Positions 26,393-35,217 of a stretch of 64,000 nucleotides of DNA are shown here, piece after piece. Position numbers and translations under genes: made by a program. The stretch covers positions 1 through 64,000 of the forward strand of contig CAIXZF010000072.1 in the NCBI GenBank assembly GCA_903923925.1, given 5' to 3'. The notes beneath the pieces are model-generated. The model had not been told where the DNA came from. It saw nothing but the letters and a program-made list of their open reading frames with translations, and made no database searches. Position 1 is the first letter of the stretch. Each line of letters begins with the position of its first letter. This DNA comes from an uncultured Bacteroidales bacterium. Its GTDB lineage: Bacteria; Bacteroidota; Bacteroidia; Bacteroidales; CAIXZF01.

Positions 26393-26419
26393 GAGCGGAC
26401 GACAATTTATCGTCCGCTC
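26393..26419. terminator. 9-bp intra-operon hairpin (possible attenuator)
   Basis: GAGCGGACG (26393-26401) and its exact complement (26411-26419) flank a 9-base loop, in the 137-base gap between two genes of the minus-strand operon. On the minus strand it is followed only by TTTATTAC, a weak T tract, so it may partly terminate transcription or protect the upstream message from 3' decay. The ten A on the plus side (26420-26429) are T upstream of the hairpin in the transcript and do not make a terminator. Confidence 0.5.
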
Positions 26420-26465
26420 AAAAAAAAAATAACCGGGTACTTATATATTAAGTTGCAATTTATTT

Positions 26466-28394
26466 TTATTTGGTAATTACCACTAGCTTTCCTTTAACTG
26501 GCGACACACCTGACATTTCGGCAACATAGAAATATGAACCGGCAGTTAAGCCACTCAGATCAAAAGTTGTTGTAAATATTCCGTGTTGAATTTGTTCGTT
26601 TAATGGAGTTGCAACTAGCTCACCCGTTATAGAATAAATTTTAACAATCAGATTACCATCAGCAGGAATATTAATGGTAAAGGAAGTTGTTTGTTGAGCA
26701 GGGTTAGGGCTGCAAGAAACCTGCAAACCTGACTCAGGCTGAGCAAATGAAATTTTAGGAACAAACAGGTTTGTTGTTTCAGATGCAGCACCATTGAATC
26801 CGGCTATTTCACAGTCGTTCAGAAGTGAGAAATCAGAAGTTCCTTTATTGTTATTAATCCGGACTAATAAAGTAAATAATACTTCATCTTTCTTGATTTC
26901 TTTTGGTGAAACTGCAATCCAGGAAAGGTTAAATGAGTTGTTTTCTGCATTAAAAACAAGATTTTTATTGTCAAGCATATCTACAGAAACGAATTCTACA
27001 TTTTCTGGCAGATTCATTTTTAGTGAAAGAGCACCAACTGACAGATTGCGATCAACCTGGAAAGGAATTGCTACAAGCTGACCAGAAGTCACATTTAAAA
27101 TCCCTTTTTGCTGAAGGTTAATATTTGTTTCTTGTTTTGCAACAGGAACATAACTACCATTCACATCACCAAAACACAAGGTTTTTAAATCATGTGTAAG
27201 GTTTGCGCCATTCATTGTAAACTGGCTTTTATCGAACGTCCATGTTCCGGCAGTAAATGAATTAACAACCCCTACAAAACGCTTTTGAATGATAAGTGCA
27301 TCAAGTGAATTGATATATGTTGATCCGTCGACATCTGCCGCTGATTTATTAAGATTTCCCAGAGTTGTAAGTCCTACAAAGTATTTCATGGCAATCAATG
27401 CGTCTGAGGAATTGAATCCGCCTGCTACTTTTGTTGTACTTCCATCCATTGCATAATCTCCATCCGCGATTGAATTGAAGAAAAATTCTCCCTGGCTATT
27501 AGATGTAGTTTGGCCGATAACAGATGAACCTTGTTTGAGAAGAACAGTTACATCGCCCAATGCTGTAAAAACAGTATTGTTGTAAAGAACTCTTCCATAG
27601 ATAGTTGCAGGATGCAAAGTTCCCATTAAACTAGCCAATTGGAATTCGCCTGACTGAGGATTTTCTGCAACATATTTTTTAATAGTATTTGTTACGGTAT
27701 CCTTGATCTGGATATTGAATTTGTAATTCAGGGTACCATTAGTGGTAATTTGAGCGATTAAAACACGGTTTGAGGCTGTTGGCCCTTTTACACCATTTAA
27801 TGCAGACCAGGCTCCATTGTTGCTTGAGAACAAATTTCCGCTTCCACTTGTGGCATCGAATACTGATAATGGTGTTGTTAATCCTATTGTTGTTACGGCC
27901 TCCGGAGCACCGGCAACCATTCCATCAAAGGATGTTAAACTTCTTCCAATTGAAATATCACTATTCTGAAGGAGACTATTTGTATTTCCAATTGAGCCAT
28001 CAGAATCTTCGCTTTTAAGGACACCAAGTTTTCCTGAAGCAGCAGCTCCGACAGAAATCCAGGAATCAAGCATTACAGTATTCTTTTTTGTGTTATTTAC
28101 AGAGATACCATTTGGTGAGGTATTTCCATAATCTTCATTATTAAAAAATGAAGTTGAGGTTGCTATACGAAGTTCATGGGCTGGATTTCCAAATACTGCC
28201 TGTAATTTATAGCCAGGCAGCATATCTGCGTAAAACCTGTATGTAACAGATCCTACAGCCAGATTTCCTATACTCCCGATTGAATCCGCAGTAGTCGAAA
28301 CATAGTACTTTTCAACTATAATGTTTTCCAGTCCCTGGGCATGCAGAAAAACTGATAGCAAAAGTAAGTTTGCGAATAATATGATTTTTTTCAT
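26466..28394 (-). CDS. T9SS protein with shared N-terminal, dockerin-like and cohesin-like domains (paralog 3)
   Basis: A 642-residue protein from the ATG at 28392-28394 (MKKIILFANLLLLSVFLHAQ, signal peptide). It has the shared N-terminal domain (about 21-260), a carboxypeptidase-regulatory-like strand block (TIYGRVLYNNTVFTALGD), a dockerin type I-like pair of repeats (FNSSDALIAMKYFVGL and VDGSTYINSLDALIIQKRFVG), a cohesin-like beta-sandwich (about 425-550) and a T9SS type A sorting domain (SPNPAQQTTSFTINI to GKLVVITK). The dockerin-to-CTD half matches the end of the 2078-residue protein at 12192. It lies 29 bases after the beta-helix gene. Dockerin and cohesin-like modules on one chain suggest self- or cross-assembly at the surface, not shown. 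Confidence 0.8.
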   Translation of the reverse strand: MKKIILFANLLLLSVFLHAQGLENIIVEKYYVSTTADSIGSIGNLAVGSVTYRFYADMLPGYKLQAVFGNPAHELRIATSTSFFNNEDYGNTSPNGISVNNTKKNTVMLDSWISVGAAASGKLGVLKSEDSDGSIGNTNSLLQNSDISIGRSLTSFDGMVAGAPEAVTTIGLTTPLSVFDATSGSGNLFSSNNGAWSALNGVKGPTASNRVLIAQITTNGTLNYKFNIQIKDTVTNTIKKYVAENPQSGEFQLASLMGTLHPATIYGRVLYNNTVFTALGDVTVLLKQGSSVIGQTTSNSQGEFFFNSIADGDYAMDGSTTKVAGGFNSSDALIAMKYFVGLTTLGNLNKSAADVDGSTYINSLDALIIQKRFVGVVNSFTAGTWTFDKSQFTMNGANLTHDLKTLCFGDVNGSYVPVAKQETNINLQQKGILNVTSGQLVAIPFQVDRNLSVGALSLKMNLPENVEFVSVDMLDNKNLVFNAENNSFNLSWIAVSPKEIKKDEVLFTLLVRINNNKGTSDFSLLNDCEIAGFNGAASETTNLFVPKISFAQPESGLQVSCSPNPAQQTTSFTINIPADGNLIVKIYSITGELVATPLNEQIQHGIFTTTFDLSGLTAGSYFYVAEMSGVSPVKGKLVVITK

Positions 28395-28423
28395 CTTGTA
28401 TGATTTTGGAAAGTAAGGGGTGT

Positions 28424-30076
28424 TTATTCGCAAGATTGACCAAAGTTGCCAAGCAATTGCAGGAAGTCATCCACATTGGTAGTTCCATCAGTATTAATAT
28501 CTGTTGGACAATCAATAAGACCAGTAGTATTATTTAACAGCAGTGTATAACTCCAATCAGATAGCCATGATTTTGCGCCTGGTTTAAATGCACCTCTGTA
28601 TTCGGCTGGAGTAAAAAAGCCATCTGAAGGAGGCATCAGGTTAGTAGCTAATCCTGGTGCTGGAACAGCATTGTATTTGGTTGTTACGGCATTTGTATTT
28701 CCATCCATACTCCATATATAACTGAACCCCGGGATTGTTGCAGGAGTGAGGTTACCGTCGGCTGCAAATTTTGTAAAATCAGCTGCTGTAGCCGTTCCAT
28801 TGCAGAATTTGTCTATTGAAACAGGTTTCGTGCAACCTATGAAAGTATTGTTTTTAACAATCAGGTCATTGTAAATCCAGTTATCATAAGCTTCAATAAT
28901 TGGGTTACCAGCCTGGTCTGTAGTAGCAGGACGACCATAAGCCTGTTTCCATAAATTCAGACCACCTTTAAAATTGGCAAAAACGCTATTGTAAAATTCA
29001 CCTTCTGTGCATTCTTTCGCCATAATTGCAGCAATACCACTATTATCAACAGTCATAATGCGTTTGGCATTCCCAATTAAAGTTACGTTGTAAACAACAG
29101 GGTGTGAGCGAGGCCATGCGTTTGATTTGCTGTCGTCAGCATCACATTCAAAACCATTGTCAGCATCAGGAGATGTAACAATAGTATCGTTTGTAGAAGA
29201 TTTTATTCCAAAGTAAAATTGAACCTTACCTTTATAACCAAGGTCAAAATCAAACATATCATCGTTTCCGAACATGCAGCTTACGTACTTAACATTAACA
29301 GTACCACCGAAAAATTCAATATTATCATCAGCACAGGCTACAACTTCAATGTGTTCAACAGTAGTACCTCTGCCAACCGAACCGAAAGAAATACCATTTA
29401 ATTCATTACCAGTTCCCGGAGGCAGGATTGCACCAGCATAACGAACAGATACATATTTAAGAATTCCTGAATTATCATTATCATCAGCCTGACCAGTTGG
29501 CATACCATAGAGGTTTCTTGTATCGGCACTCACAAAACCTTCAATAAAACCAACACCAGCCTGAACAGCCGTTCCACCTGAAGTTTGATTATTTGTTGCT
29601 TTACCTAAAATTACAAGTCCACCCCATTGTCCTTTATTTTTAATCGGGAATGATCCGTCCATTGGATCAGCAGCAGCTGTAAATACAATCTGGCAATCTG
29701 CATTACCGGAAGCAATAATTTTTGCCCCTCTTTCAACAATTAATGCTGTTGCTAGAGATGGGTCATTGTTTGGGGCTGTATTTCCTTTGATTACTGTACC
29801 AGGCTCTATTACAAGAGTTTTTCCTTCAGGCACGAAAATTTTCTTATCGAGAATCCAGTTTTTGCTGCAATCGAGAATTGTATTTGTTGCTGTTAAATCC
29901 CCGTCGTTTGCTCCGCCAGAGGTTGCCAGAGTAGATAACAAAACAGTTTGCCTGGAAGCAACTGGTGGACAACCACAATCTGCTCCAAGATTAATCTGGG
30001 CAAAAGAATTATTTACTGTAAAAATTCCAAATCCCAGAATTGCTGCTATTTGAAATAGTGTACCCGATTTTTTCAT
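28424..30076 (-). CDS. Secreted right-handed beta-helix protein with dockerin-like tail
   Basis: A 550-residue protein with a signal peptide (about 1-26), first gene of the surface-protein operon. The body has repeated turns of a parallel beta-helix, with conserved opening elements NWILDKKIFVPEGKTLVIEP and GTVIKGN, then QWGGLVILG, and repeats such as TTVEHIEVVACADDNIEFFGG. Similar proteins are regularly encoded next to TonB-dependent receptors in Bacteroidota. Unlike its neighbours it has no T9SS sorting domain; it ends in DINTDGTTNVDDFLQLLGNFG, an EF-hand/dockerin-like repeat, suggesting calcium binding or docking to a partner. Enzymatic activity (for example a lyase) is possible but no catalytic residues can be assigned. 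Confidence 0.8.
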   Translation of the reverse strand: MKKSGTLFQIAAILGFGIFTVNNSFAQINLGADCGCPPVASRQTVLLSTLATSGGANDGDLTATNTILDCSKNWILDKKIFVPEGKTLVIEPGTVIKGNTAPNNDPSLATALIVERGAKIIASGNADCQIVFTAAADPMDGSFPIKNKGQWGGLVILGKATNNQTSGGTAVQAGVGFIEGFVSADTRNLYGMPTGQADDNDNSGILKYVSVRYAGAILPPGTGNELNGISFGSVGRGTTVEHIEVVACADDNIEFFGGTVNVKYVSCMFGNDDMFDFDLGYKGKVQFYFGIKSSTNDTIVTSPDADNGFECDADDSKSNAWPRSHPVVYNVTLIGNAKRIMTVDNSGIAAIMAKECTEGEFYNSVFANFKGGLNLWKQAYGRPATTDQAGNPIIEAYDNWIYNDLIVKNNTFIGCTKPVSIDKFCNGTATAADFTKFAADGNLTPATIPGFSYIWSMDGNTNAVTTKYNAVPAPGLATNLMPPSDGFFTPAEYRGAFKPGAKSWLSDWSYTLLLNNTTGLIDCPTDINTDGTTNVDDFLQLLGNFGQSCE

Positions 30077-30125
30077 AATTATCTTTTTAAAGTTTTTGAT
30101 TTCATTCCTGTTTTTGAATCGGGAG

Positions 30126-30133
30126 CAAAATTA
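30126..30133 (-). promoter_or_regulatory. -7 promoter box of the beta-helix/TonB operon
   Basis: TAATTTTG on the minus strand is an exact match to the Bacteroidota -7 consensus TAnnTTTG. It would start transcription about 40 bases before the ATG at 30076. I see no clear TTTG box at the usual distance upstream. Confidence 0.45.
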
Positions 30134-30228
30134 GACCCGTAAAATTTAAAGTCGTTTAAACATAAATTAACAAATTATTAACTTTATATGAACTTAAAGC
30201 TATTCTATATTAATAGTTCTTGAATGCT

Positions 30229-31008
30229 TTAATATTCATAGGAAAGAAGATCAGAATTGTTATTAATTACACTTTTTGTATTTGCATTTTTGTTGAACAA
30301 GAATGAAGTTAAAATCCAGATTAACAAAACTCCTGATGTGATAATAGCTTTCGTAAGTAAATCTGCTTGCAGATGGAAGAATATATTGAACACGGAATGG
30401 ATTGCTGCTGCTATTAAAAGTGATTTGTATTTGTCAGCGAAATAGCCAATGATCCAACTTCCTAAAATGCAGGATGGGAGGTGTACAAAAAGTCCGAATT
30501 TCCAGTTATAAGGACCAACATTAAGGAAATTAAGGTGCCAGAAATACCACAGAACACCAATAATTATAAACCGGTAAGGGTTCAAAATACCTCTGAATGC
30601 ATCCTGTAAGAAGCCGCGCCAACCTGTTTCTTCGAAGAGACAATATCCCATCATTGTAAGGCCTGTGAGCAAACCAAAAAGATGGGTATTGCCACCGGAA
30701 TCGCTATTTACTCCCCAAACACCGATCATAAGCACAGGAGCCAGAAAATAAATGAGGCTAAGTGCCAGGGATTTACCAGTTAAGGAAATTGTACTTTTGA
30801 AATATTTTCGAAGAAACAATATACAGAATAGTCCTCCCACAAGTGGACCCAGCGCCTTGAATAGTGAAATTGGAACCCAACCATACTCCAGGTCACTTAA
30901 ATTCAAATACCAATCCGGATTAAGTTGCCGTACCCTGAAAAATATCGACAATTCAAGTGCAATCGTATAAAATGTCAAAACTGCTATGAAATGGAATTTC
31001 TTTTTCAC
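30229..31008 (-). CDS. CPBP family intramembrane metalloprotease
   Basis: A 259-residue membrane protein with about seven or eight hydrophobic segments. The three CPBP/Abi (Rce1-like) motifs are present: EETGWRG (EExxxR), WYFWHLNF (FxxxH) and HSVFNIFF (HxxxN). These proteins are intramembrane glutamate-dependent proteases linked to peptide processing, bacteriocin immunity or protein prenyl maturation; the substrate here is unknown. The most plausible start is a GTG at 31006-31008, as no ATG lies nearer the first hydrophobic segment. It is separate from the operon downstream and stands alone. Confidence 0.85.
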   Translation of the reverse strand: MKKKFHFIAVLTFYTIALELSIFFRVRQLNPDWYLNLSDLEYGWVPISLFKALGPLVGGLFCILFLRKYFKSTISLTGKSLALSLIYFLAPVLMIGVWGVNSDSGGNTHLFGLLTGLTMMGYCLFEETGWRGFLQDAFRGILNPYRFIIIGVLWYFWHLNFLNVGPYNWKFGLFVHLPSCILGSWIIGYFADKYKSLLIAAAIHSVFNIFFHLQADLLTKAIITSGVLLIWILTSFLFNKNANTKSVINNNSDLLSYEY

Positions 31009-31259
31009 AAGGATAGAATTGATGGAGTGTTTTCAATTTATTTCTTTCAACTGTCTGTTTTTTGCGGAGCAAATTTCTGAAATGAATGTTAATTTATCAT
31101 TGCAGTATTGTTAAGTTAACGTAATCAAAATGTGACAGGATAATTTAAAAATGCTTATGGTATTTAGCGTCATTTAGTGTTTTATCACATACGGGTTTAA
31201 TACCTTTATTCACATTCTCTGATTCTTGCAGTTAATATTATAATAACATCCTCTTAATA

Positions 31260-31287
31260 TTGAAGTCTTTCTGTTTGTTTAATCTTG
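31260..31287 (+). promoter_or_regulatory. Promoter-like -33/-7 pair of candidate small RNA
   Basis: A TTG at 31260-31262, a 17-base spacer, and TAATCTTG at 31280-31287 (one mismatch from TAnnTTTG) make the best two-part Bacteroidota-type promoter in this spacer. It points to an expected start near 31293. Confidence 0.45.
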
Positions 31288-31292
31288 CAATG

Positions 31293-31446
31293 GTTTTTAT
31301 CACTAAGAAAATAGCTACAGAACAATGATTATTATTCAGGGAAATATGCTTATTTTTTTTAGTAAATAGTGATATATTTTAAATTAAGGTTTCGTGTTTT
31401 GGTTTTTTCGAGAGGATGTCCCGGTTTTCGGGGCATCCTTTTTTGG
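31293..31446 (+). ncRNA. Candidate small RNA or small-peptide transcript
   Basis: The 660-base spacer between the CPBP gene and the phosphoesterase has no long frame, but a promoter-like pair at 31260-31287 and a strong terminator at 31413-31444 bracket about 150 bases. Inside are two tiny frames (12 and 14 residues, MVFITKKIATEQ and MIIIQGNMLIFFSK) sharing an ATGA stop/start overlap. Whether this is an RNA, a leader, or a degraded gene cannot be told from sequence. Interpretation rests on the promoter/terminator pairing only. Confidence 0.35.
31413..31444 (+). terminator. Rho-independent terminator without an upstream gene
   Basis: An 11-bp stem (31413-31423 with 31429-31439, one T-G wobble) and a GTTTT loop, followed by a six-T run (31439-31444). 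It works on the plus strand, where no protein-coding gene precedes it. Confidence 0.75.
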
Positions 31447-31666
31447 TAAAATTCAGATAATCTGTGAATAAACCGGGTCTCCAATAGTAAGTTTTAAGAG
31501 AAATGCAGCAGGAATAATCAATTTATTTAAATTTACTTATGATGAAAAGCAACTTAAATCACTTGAGAAAAGCATTTGCGATTGACATGATTTAGACATG
31601 TTTTTACGTTTTCTTAAAAAGCGGGAGGCCCTGGATTGGGAAGTTATCCGATTGAAATAAAATGAC

Positions 31667-32200
31667 TCAAACCATTTTTAGTTCCTGAAGCAGACTCTCA
31701 AACATTTCATGATTCGTGAGAGGCTCGATCCGAATCTCATCAAAACTGTTTAACAAAATTAGCATATCATAACCTACAGAACCCAATTTTGCCAGCCATT
31801 TACTGTACTGCATTGTAATATCGAATACATCTCCATGAAAAATCCAGACTTTATTTCCGTTCAGATCCAAAAGGAGCTTATTTACAAGCTTAAACGAGCC
31901 CAGGTTGAATTTCACAAATTTGCGCAGAAGCTCATCATGATTTCCTGTTATATAAACAACCTTTGTCCGCTTTGTAATCAGGTCGGTAATGTGCCTTATA
32001 ACTAATTGGTGGGATGTAGGAAAGTATCGTTTCCTGAATTGCCAGATATCAATAATGTCGCCATTAAGGATAAGCATTTTGGGATTGATACTTTTGAGGT
32101 ATTGCAGGAGTTCCTTTGCATGGCAACCAAATGCCCCCAAATGGATGTCTGAAATTACAACAATTTCAACGTCTCGTTTTTGATAGGTTTTTTGTTTCAT
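31667..32200 (-). CDS. LpxH-like metallophosphoesterase, C-terminally truncated
   Basis: A 177-residue protein with the first four motifs of calcineurin-like UDP-2,3-diacylglucosamine diphosphatase relatives: D18-I-H20, G47-D48 in LNGDIIDIW, G86-NHD89, and H122-GD124. Family members are about 250-280 residues and end with a GHxHxP metal-binding motif; that part is missing here. After YDMLILLNSF the sequence departs from the family and stops. The truncation removes two metal-ligand histidines, so activity is doubtful. It is divergent from the glycosyltransferase gene at 32403, with which such phosphoesterases often pair in Bacteroidota. It may be a pseudogene. Confidence 0.7.
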   Translation of the reverse strand: MKQKTYQKRDVEIVVISDIHLGAFGCHAKELLQYLKSINPKMLILNGDIIDIWQFRKRYFPTSHQLVIRHITDLITKRTKVVYITGNHDELLRKFVKFNLGSFKLVNKLLLDLNGNKVWIFHGDVFDITMQYSKWLAKLGSVGYDMLILLNSFDEIRIEPLTNHEMFESLLQELKMV

Positions 32201-32402
32201 AGGATTCTCTAAAAGTAAACCACATGCAAGTATCAGATGTTATCAAAACCTTACTATTACATTAACATAGGTTTATGTTTTCGTTAAGATTGTGTTAAGT
32301 GAGGGAAACAGTCATTATAATATTGAATTTTGTAGAACATACTTTTATGGATTTGTTGAATTCATGCAGATCCGGGGGGTGAAAAATTTTAAAATTATCA
32401 AA

Positions 32403-33575
32403 ATGAATCATCTGGAAAAAAGTAAAGGTAAAATTGAGAATGTTCTGTGGCTTACAGATACTTATGGTGATCACAACGGCGTTTCGATGGTGCTTCAGGC
32501 CATGCACAGGGAAATAAAAGCCCGCAATCTTCCGATAGATATTATGGTTTGTAGCGATAGCCTTAAATCTGATGATCATCTTATTGTACTGAAACCTGTT
32601 CTGCAATTCGGTATTCCCTATTACAGGCAGCAACCACTTAGAATCCCCAATTATTTGAGCTTAAGGAAAATATTTAAGAAGAAAAAATACGACAGGGTAT
32701 TATGCTCTACCGAAGGACCAATGGGATTTGCAGCTATATATTTCAAAAAGTTTCATTCTGTAAAAACATATTTTTATCTGCATACAGATTGGTTGATGTT
32801 TGCAAAACAGGTAATGGGGATACAGGAAAATGGTTTAAACCGTATACAGTATCTGATGCGCAGGTATTACAAGATGTTTGACTTCGTTTTTGTTTTGAAC
32901 TCCGACCAGCAAAAATGGTTAACAGGAACTTCAATGCAGTTTCATCCATCCAGAGTACTTTTAACAGCCCACTGGACAGAGAATATATTTGTAAATCTTC
33001 CTGCATACGATGCTGTTTACACCGGAACCAACAAGCAGGCAAAAGTAATTCTATATGTAGGACGCCTGAGTGCTGAAAAAGGAATTTTCGAGCTCCCGGG
33101 TATTTTCAGAAAGGCAAAAGAAAAAATGACAGGTTTAAAAATGCTTATTGCCGGAACAGGTCCTTATGAAGCGGAGCTCAAAGCTGCTTTTCCGGAGGCC
33201 AAATACACTGGCTGGATAGATCATAACATACTGCCAGAAATTTATGGTTCAGCTGATTTGTTGCTTCTACCATCACGTTTTGATACGTTTAGTTGTGTTG
33301 TTCTTGAAGCGCTGAGCTGCGGAGTTCCGGTTATAGCATATAATACAAAAGGACCGAAGGATATCATCCAAAATTCGAAAAACGGTTTTCTTGTTGAAAC
33401 ACCTGAGGAGATGAGTGATCGAATTCTTGAGTACTTTTCAGATGCAGAAATGCGATCAACTTTTCCTGGAGCAGCAGCAGCCCGTGCAAAAGACTATACT
33501 TCAGACAAAATTCTGAAGAAACTTCTTAGTGATATTGAAATTGATTTATCTGAAAAGGTTTATGAATTATCCTGA
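32403..33575 (+). CDS. GT4-type glycosyltransferase
   Basis: A 390-residue cytosolic GT-B glycosyltransferase, from the ATG at 32403-32405; an upstream GTG is unlikely. The N-terminal half begins VLWLTDTYGDHNGVSMVL. The C-terminal GT1/GT4 domain has VILYVGRLSAEKGIFELP, LLIPS-type DLLLLPSRFDTFSCVVLEAL, and SCGVPVIAYNTKGP with the expected ExxxxG-like glutamate. Acceptor and donor are not known; a glycolipid or membrane sugar is typical for relatives. Its stop overlaps the start of the GH13 gene by 14 bases, so the two are translationally coupled. Confidence 0.85.
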   Translation: MNHLEKSKGKIENVLWLTDTYGDHNGVSMVLQAMHREIKARNLPIDIMVCSDSLKSDDHLIVLKPVLQFGIPYYRQQPLRIPNYLSLRKIFKKKKYDRVLCSTEGPMGFAAIYFKKFHSVKTYFYLHTDWLMFAKQVMGIQENGLNRIQYLMRRYYKMFDFVFVLNSDQQKWLTGTSMQFHPSRVLLTAHWTENIFVNLPAYDAVYTGTNKQAKVILYVGRLSAEKGIFELPGIFRKAKEKMTGLKMLIAGTGPYEAELKAAFPEAKYTGWIDHNILPEIYGSADLLLLPSRFDTFSCVVLEALSCGVPVIAYNTKGPKDIIQNSKNGFLVETPEEMSDRILEYFSDAEMRSTFPGAAAARAKDYTSDKILKKLLSDIEIDLSEKVYELS

Positions 33576-35187
33576 ACCTGATCAATGGATTTGGTGGAAA
33601 CATGGTGTACTTTATCACATATATCCCCGAAGTTTCATGGATTCAAATGGCGATGGAATCGGTGATATTCAGGGGATTATAAGCAAATTGAAGTATATTT
33701 CTGATCTGGGAGCAGATGGAATCTGGTTGTCACCGATTTATGAATCGCCAATGGTCGATTTTGGATATGATGTTTCAAATTTCCGGAAAATTGATCCTGT
33801 ATTTGGAACAATGGACGATTTCATGCAGTTAATTCGTGAAGCTCATTCACTTGGAATCAGAGTTATCCTGGATATGATACTCAATCATACTTCAGAACAG
33901 CATAACTGGTTTAAAGATTCCAGGTCTTCGCTGGATTCTGATAAAAGGGAATGGTATATATGGAGAGATGGTAAAAAGGACAAATCTCCAAATAACTGGA
34001 AATCGGTAGCGGGTGGCAGTGCCTGGGAATATGATGAAGCAACAGATCAATATTATTATCATTCATTCTTTAGAGAACAGCCAGATTTAAACTGGAGAAA
34101 TGAAGAGCTATCCAGAGAATTCTTTGAAGATATAAAGTATTGGCTGGATCTCGGAGTTGATGGATTTCGCCTGGATGTTATTAACCTGATTGTAAAGGAT
34201 AAAAAATTTCGTAACAATCCATATTTTTTAGGAATCCCGTTTTTGCAGGACCATACTTATACCCGTAACCGCAGGAAATCAATTGGAATTGTTAGAGAAT
34301 TAAGAAAGCTTGTCGATTTGTATCTTAATAAGGTATTAGTTGGAGAGGTTTATACTCAACCTCCTGGCAACTCAGAAGTTGCAGCTCGTTATCTCGACGA
34401 AGGTAAAGGATTGCATATGGCATTTGATTTTTCTTTGATATTCCAGTATTGGAGTGCCAGGAAGTATTTCAATTGTATACAGAAGTGGTACAAGTGTATA
34501 CCAGTTAATGGATGGCCTTGTAATGTTTTATCAAACCACGATTTATTCAGAAGTGTGGATCGTTTTCCATGGCGAAGGCATAAGGATGAAAAGGCAAAAG
34601 TAGCCGCTATGCTTTTGTTAACACTCAAAGGCACACCGTTTATATATTATGGCGAAGAAATTGGAATGCGCAACGCAAAAATTAAACGCCGGGATATTCA
34701 GGATCCTTTCGGGAAACGCTATTGGCCATTTTTTACGGGAAGAGATAAGGCAAGAACTCCGATGCAATGGGACGATACAAAATATGCAGGCTTTTCTTCA
34801 GTGATTCCATGGTTGCCTCTTAATAGGGACTCAATTGCCAGGAATGTTGAATTTCAAGGAAAAGAAACAGATTCAATTCTCTTATTCTACAAGGATCTTA
34901 TTAACATCAGGAAACGCCTGCTTTCGTTACAAATGGGACGATGGGTGCCCTTGCTAACTGGTCGCGGAGGAGTGTTGGTGTATATGCGTGTACATCATGA
35001 TGAAAGGACGATTATTTTTCTGAATTTCACCTCACATACCAAACGAATTTCGCTCCCGGCACATAGTTATGGTTATGTCCTTTTTTCAACCCACAGGAGA
35101 GCCAAAGAAATTCACTTTTTCAGGGATTTAAGAGTTTTGCCCTTTGAAGCTACAATTTTTACGGAAACACAGACTTGGACTACTTAA
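33562..35187 (+). CDS. GH13 alpha-glucosidase
   Basis: A 541-residue protein starting at the ATG 33562-33564, inside the end of the previous gene. The N-terminus WWKHGVLYHIYPRSFMDSNG is the usual opening of oligo-1,6-/alpha-glucosidases, and VDFGYDVSNF follows. The catalytic triad is visible: nucleophile D205 (GFRLDVIN), acid/base E262 (VGEVY), and D327 (SNHD). No signal peptide is seen, so it is cytosolic and should act on short alpha-glucosides. Length is normal. Coupled with a glycosyltransferase, it may serve sugar-storage or glycoside turnover rather than polysaccharide uptake; this is inference. Confidence 0.9.
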   Translation: MNYPEPDQWIWWKHGVLYHIYPRSFMDSNGDGIGDIQGIISKLKYISDLGADGIWLSPIYESPMVDFGYDVSNFRKIDPVFGTMDDFMQLIREAHSLGIRVILDMILNHTSEQHNWFKDSRSSLDSDKREWYIWRDGKKDKSPNNWKSVAGGSAWEYDEATDQYYYHSFFREQPDLNWRNEELSREFFEDIKYWLDLGVDGFRLDVINLIVKDKKFRNNPYFLGIPFLQDHTYTRNRRKSIGIVRELRKLVDLYLNKVLVGEVYTQPPGNSEVAARYLDEGKGLHMAFDFSLIFQYWSARKYFNCIQKWYKCIPVNGWPCNVLSNHDLFRSVDRFPWRRHKDEKAKVAAMLLLTLKGTPFIYYGEEIGMRNAKIKRRDIQDPFGKRYWPFFTGRDKARTPMQWDDTKYAGFSSVIPWLPLNRDSIARNVEFQGKETDSILLFYKDLINIRKRLLSLQMGRWVPLLTGRGGVLVYMRVHHDERTIIFLNFTSHTKRISLPAHSYGYVLFSTHRRAKEIHFFRDLRVLPFEATIFTETQTWTT

Positions 35188-35217
35188 CTTATATTTTCAA
35201 GGTATTCTAATTCTTTT

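Noticed and set aside
26393-26429. Strong plus-strand terminator
   Set aside because: The hairpin is followed by A, not T, on the plus strand, and no plus-strand gene precedes it.
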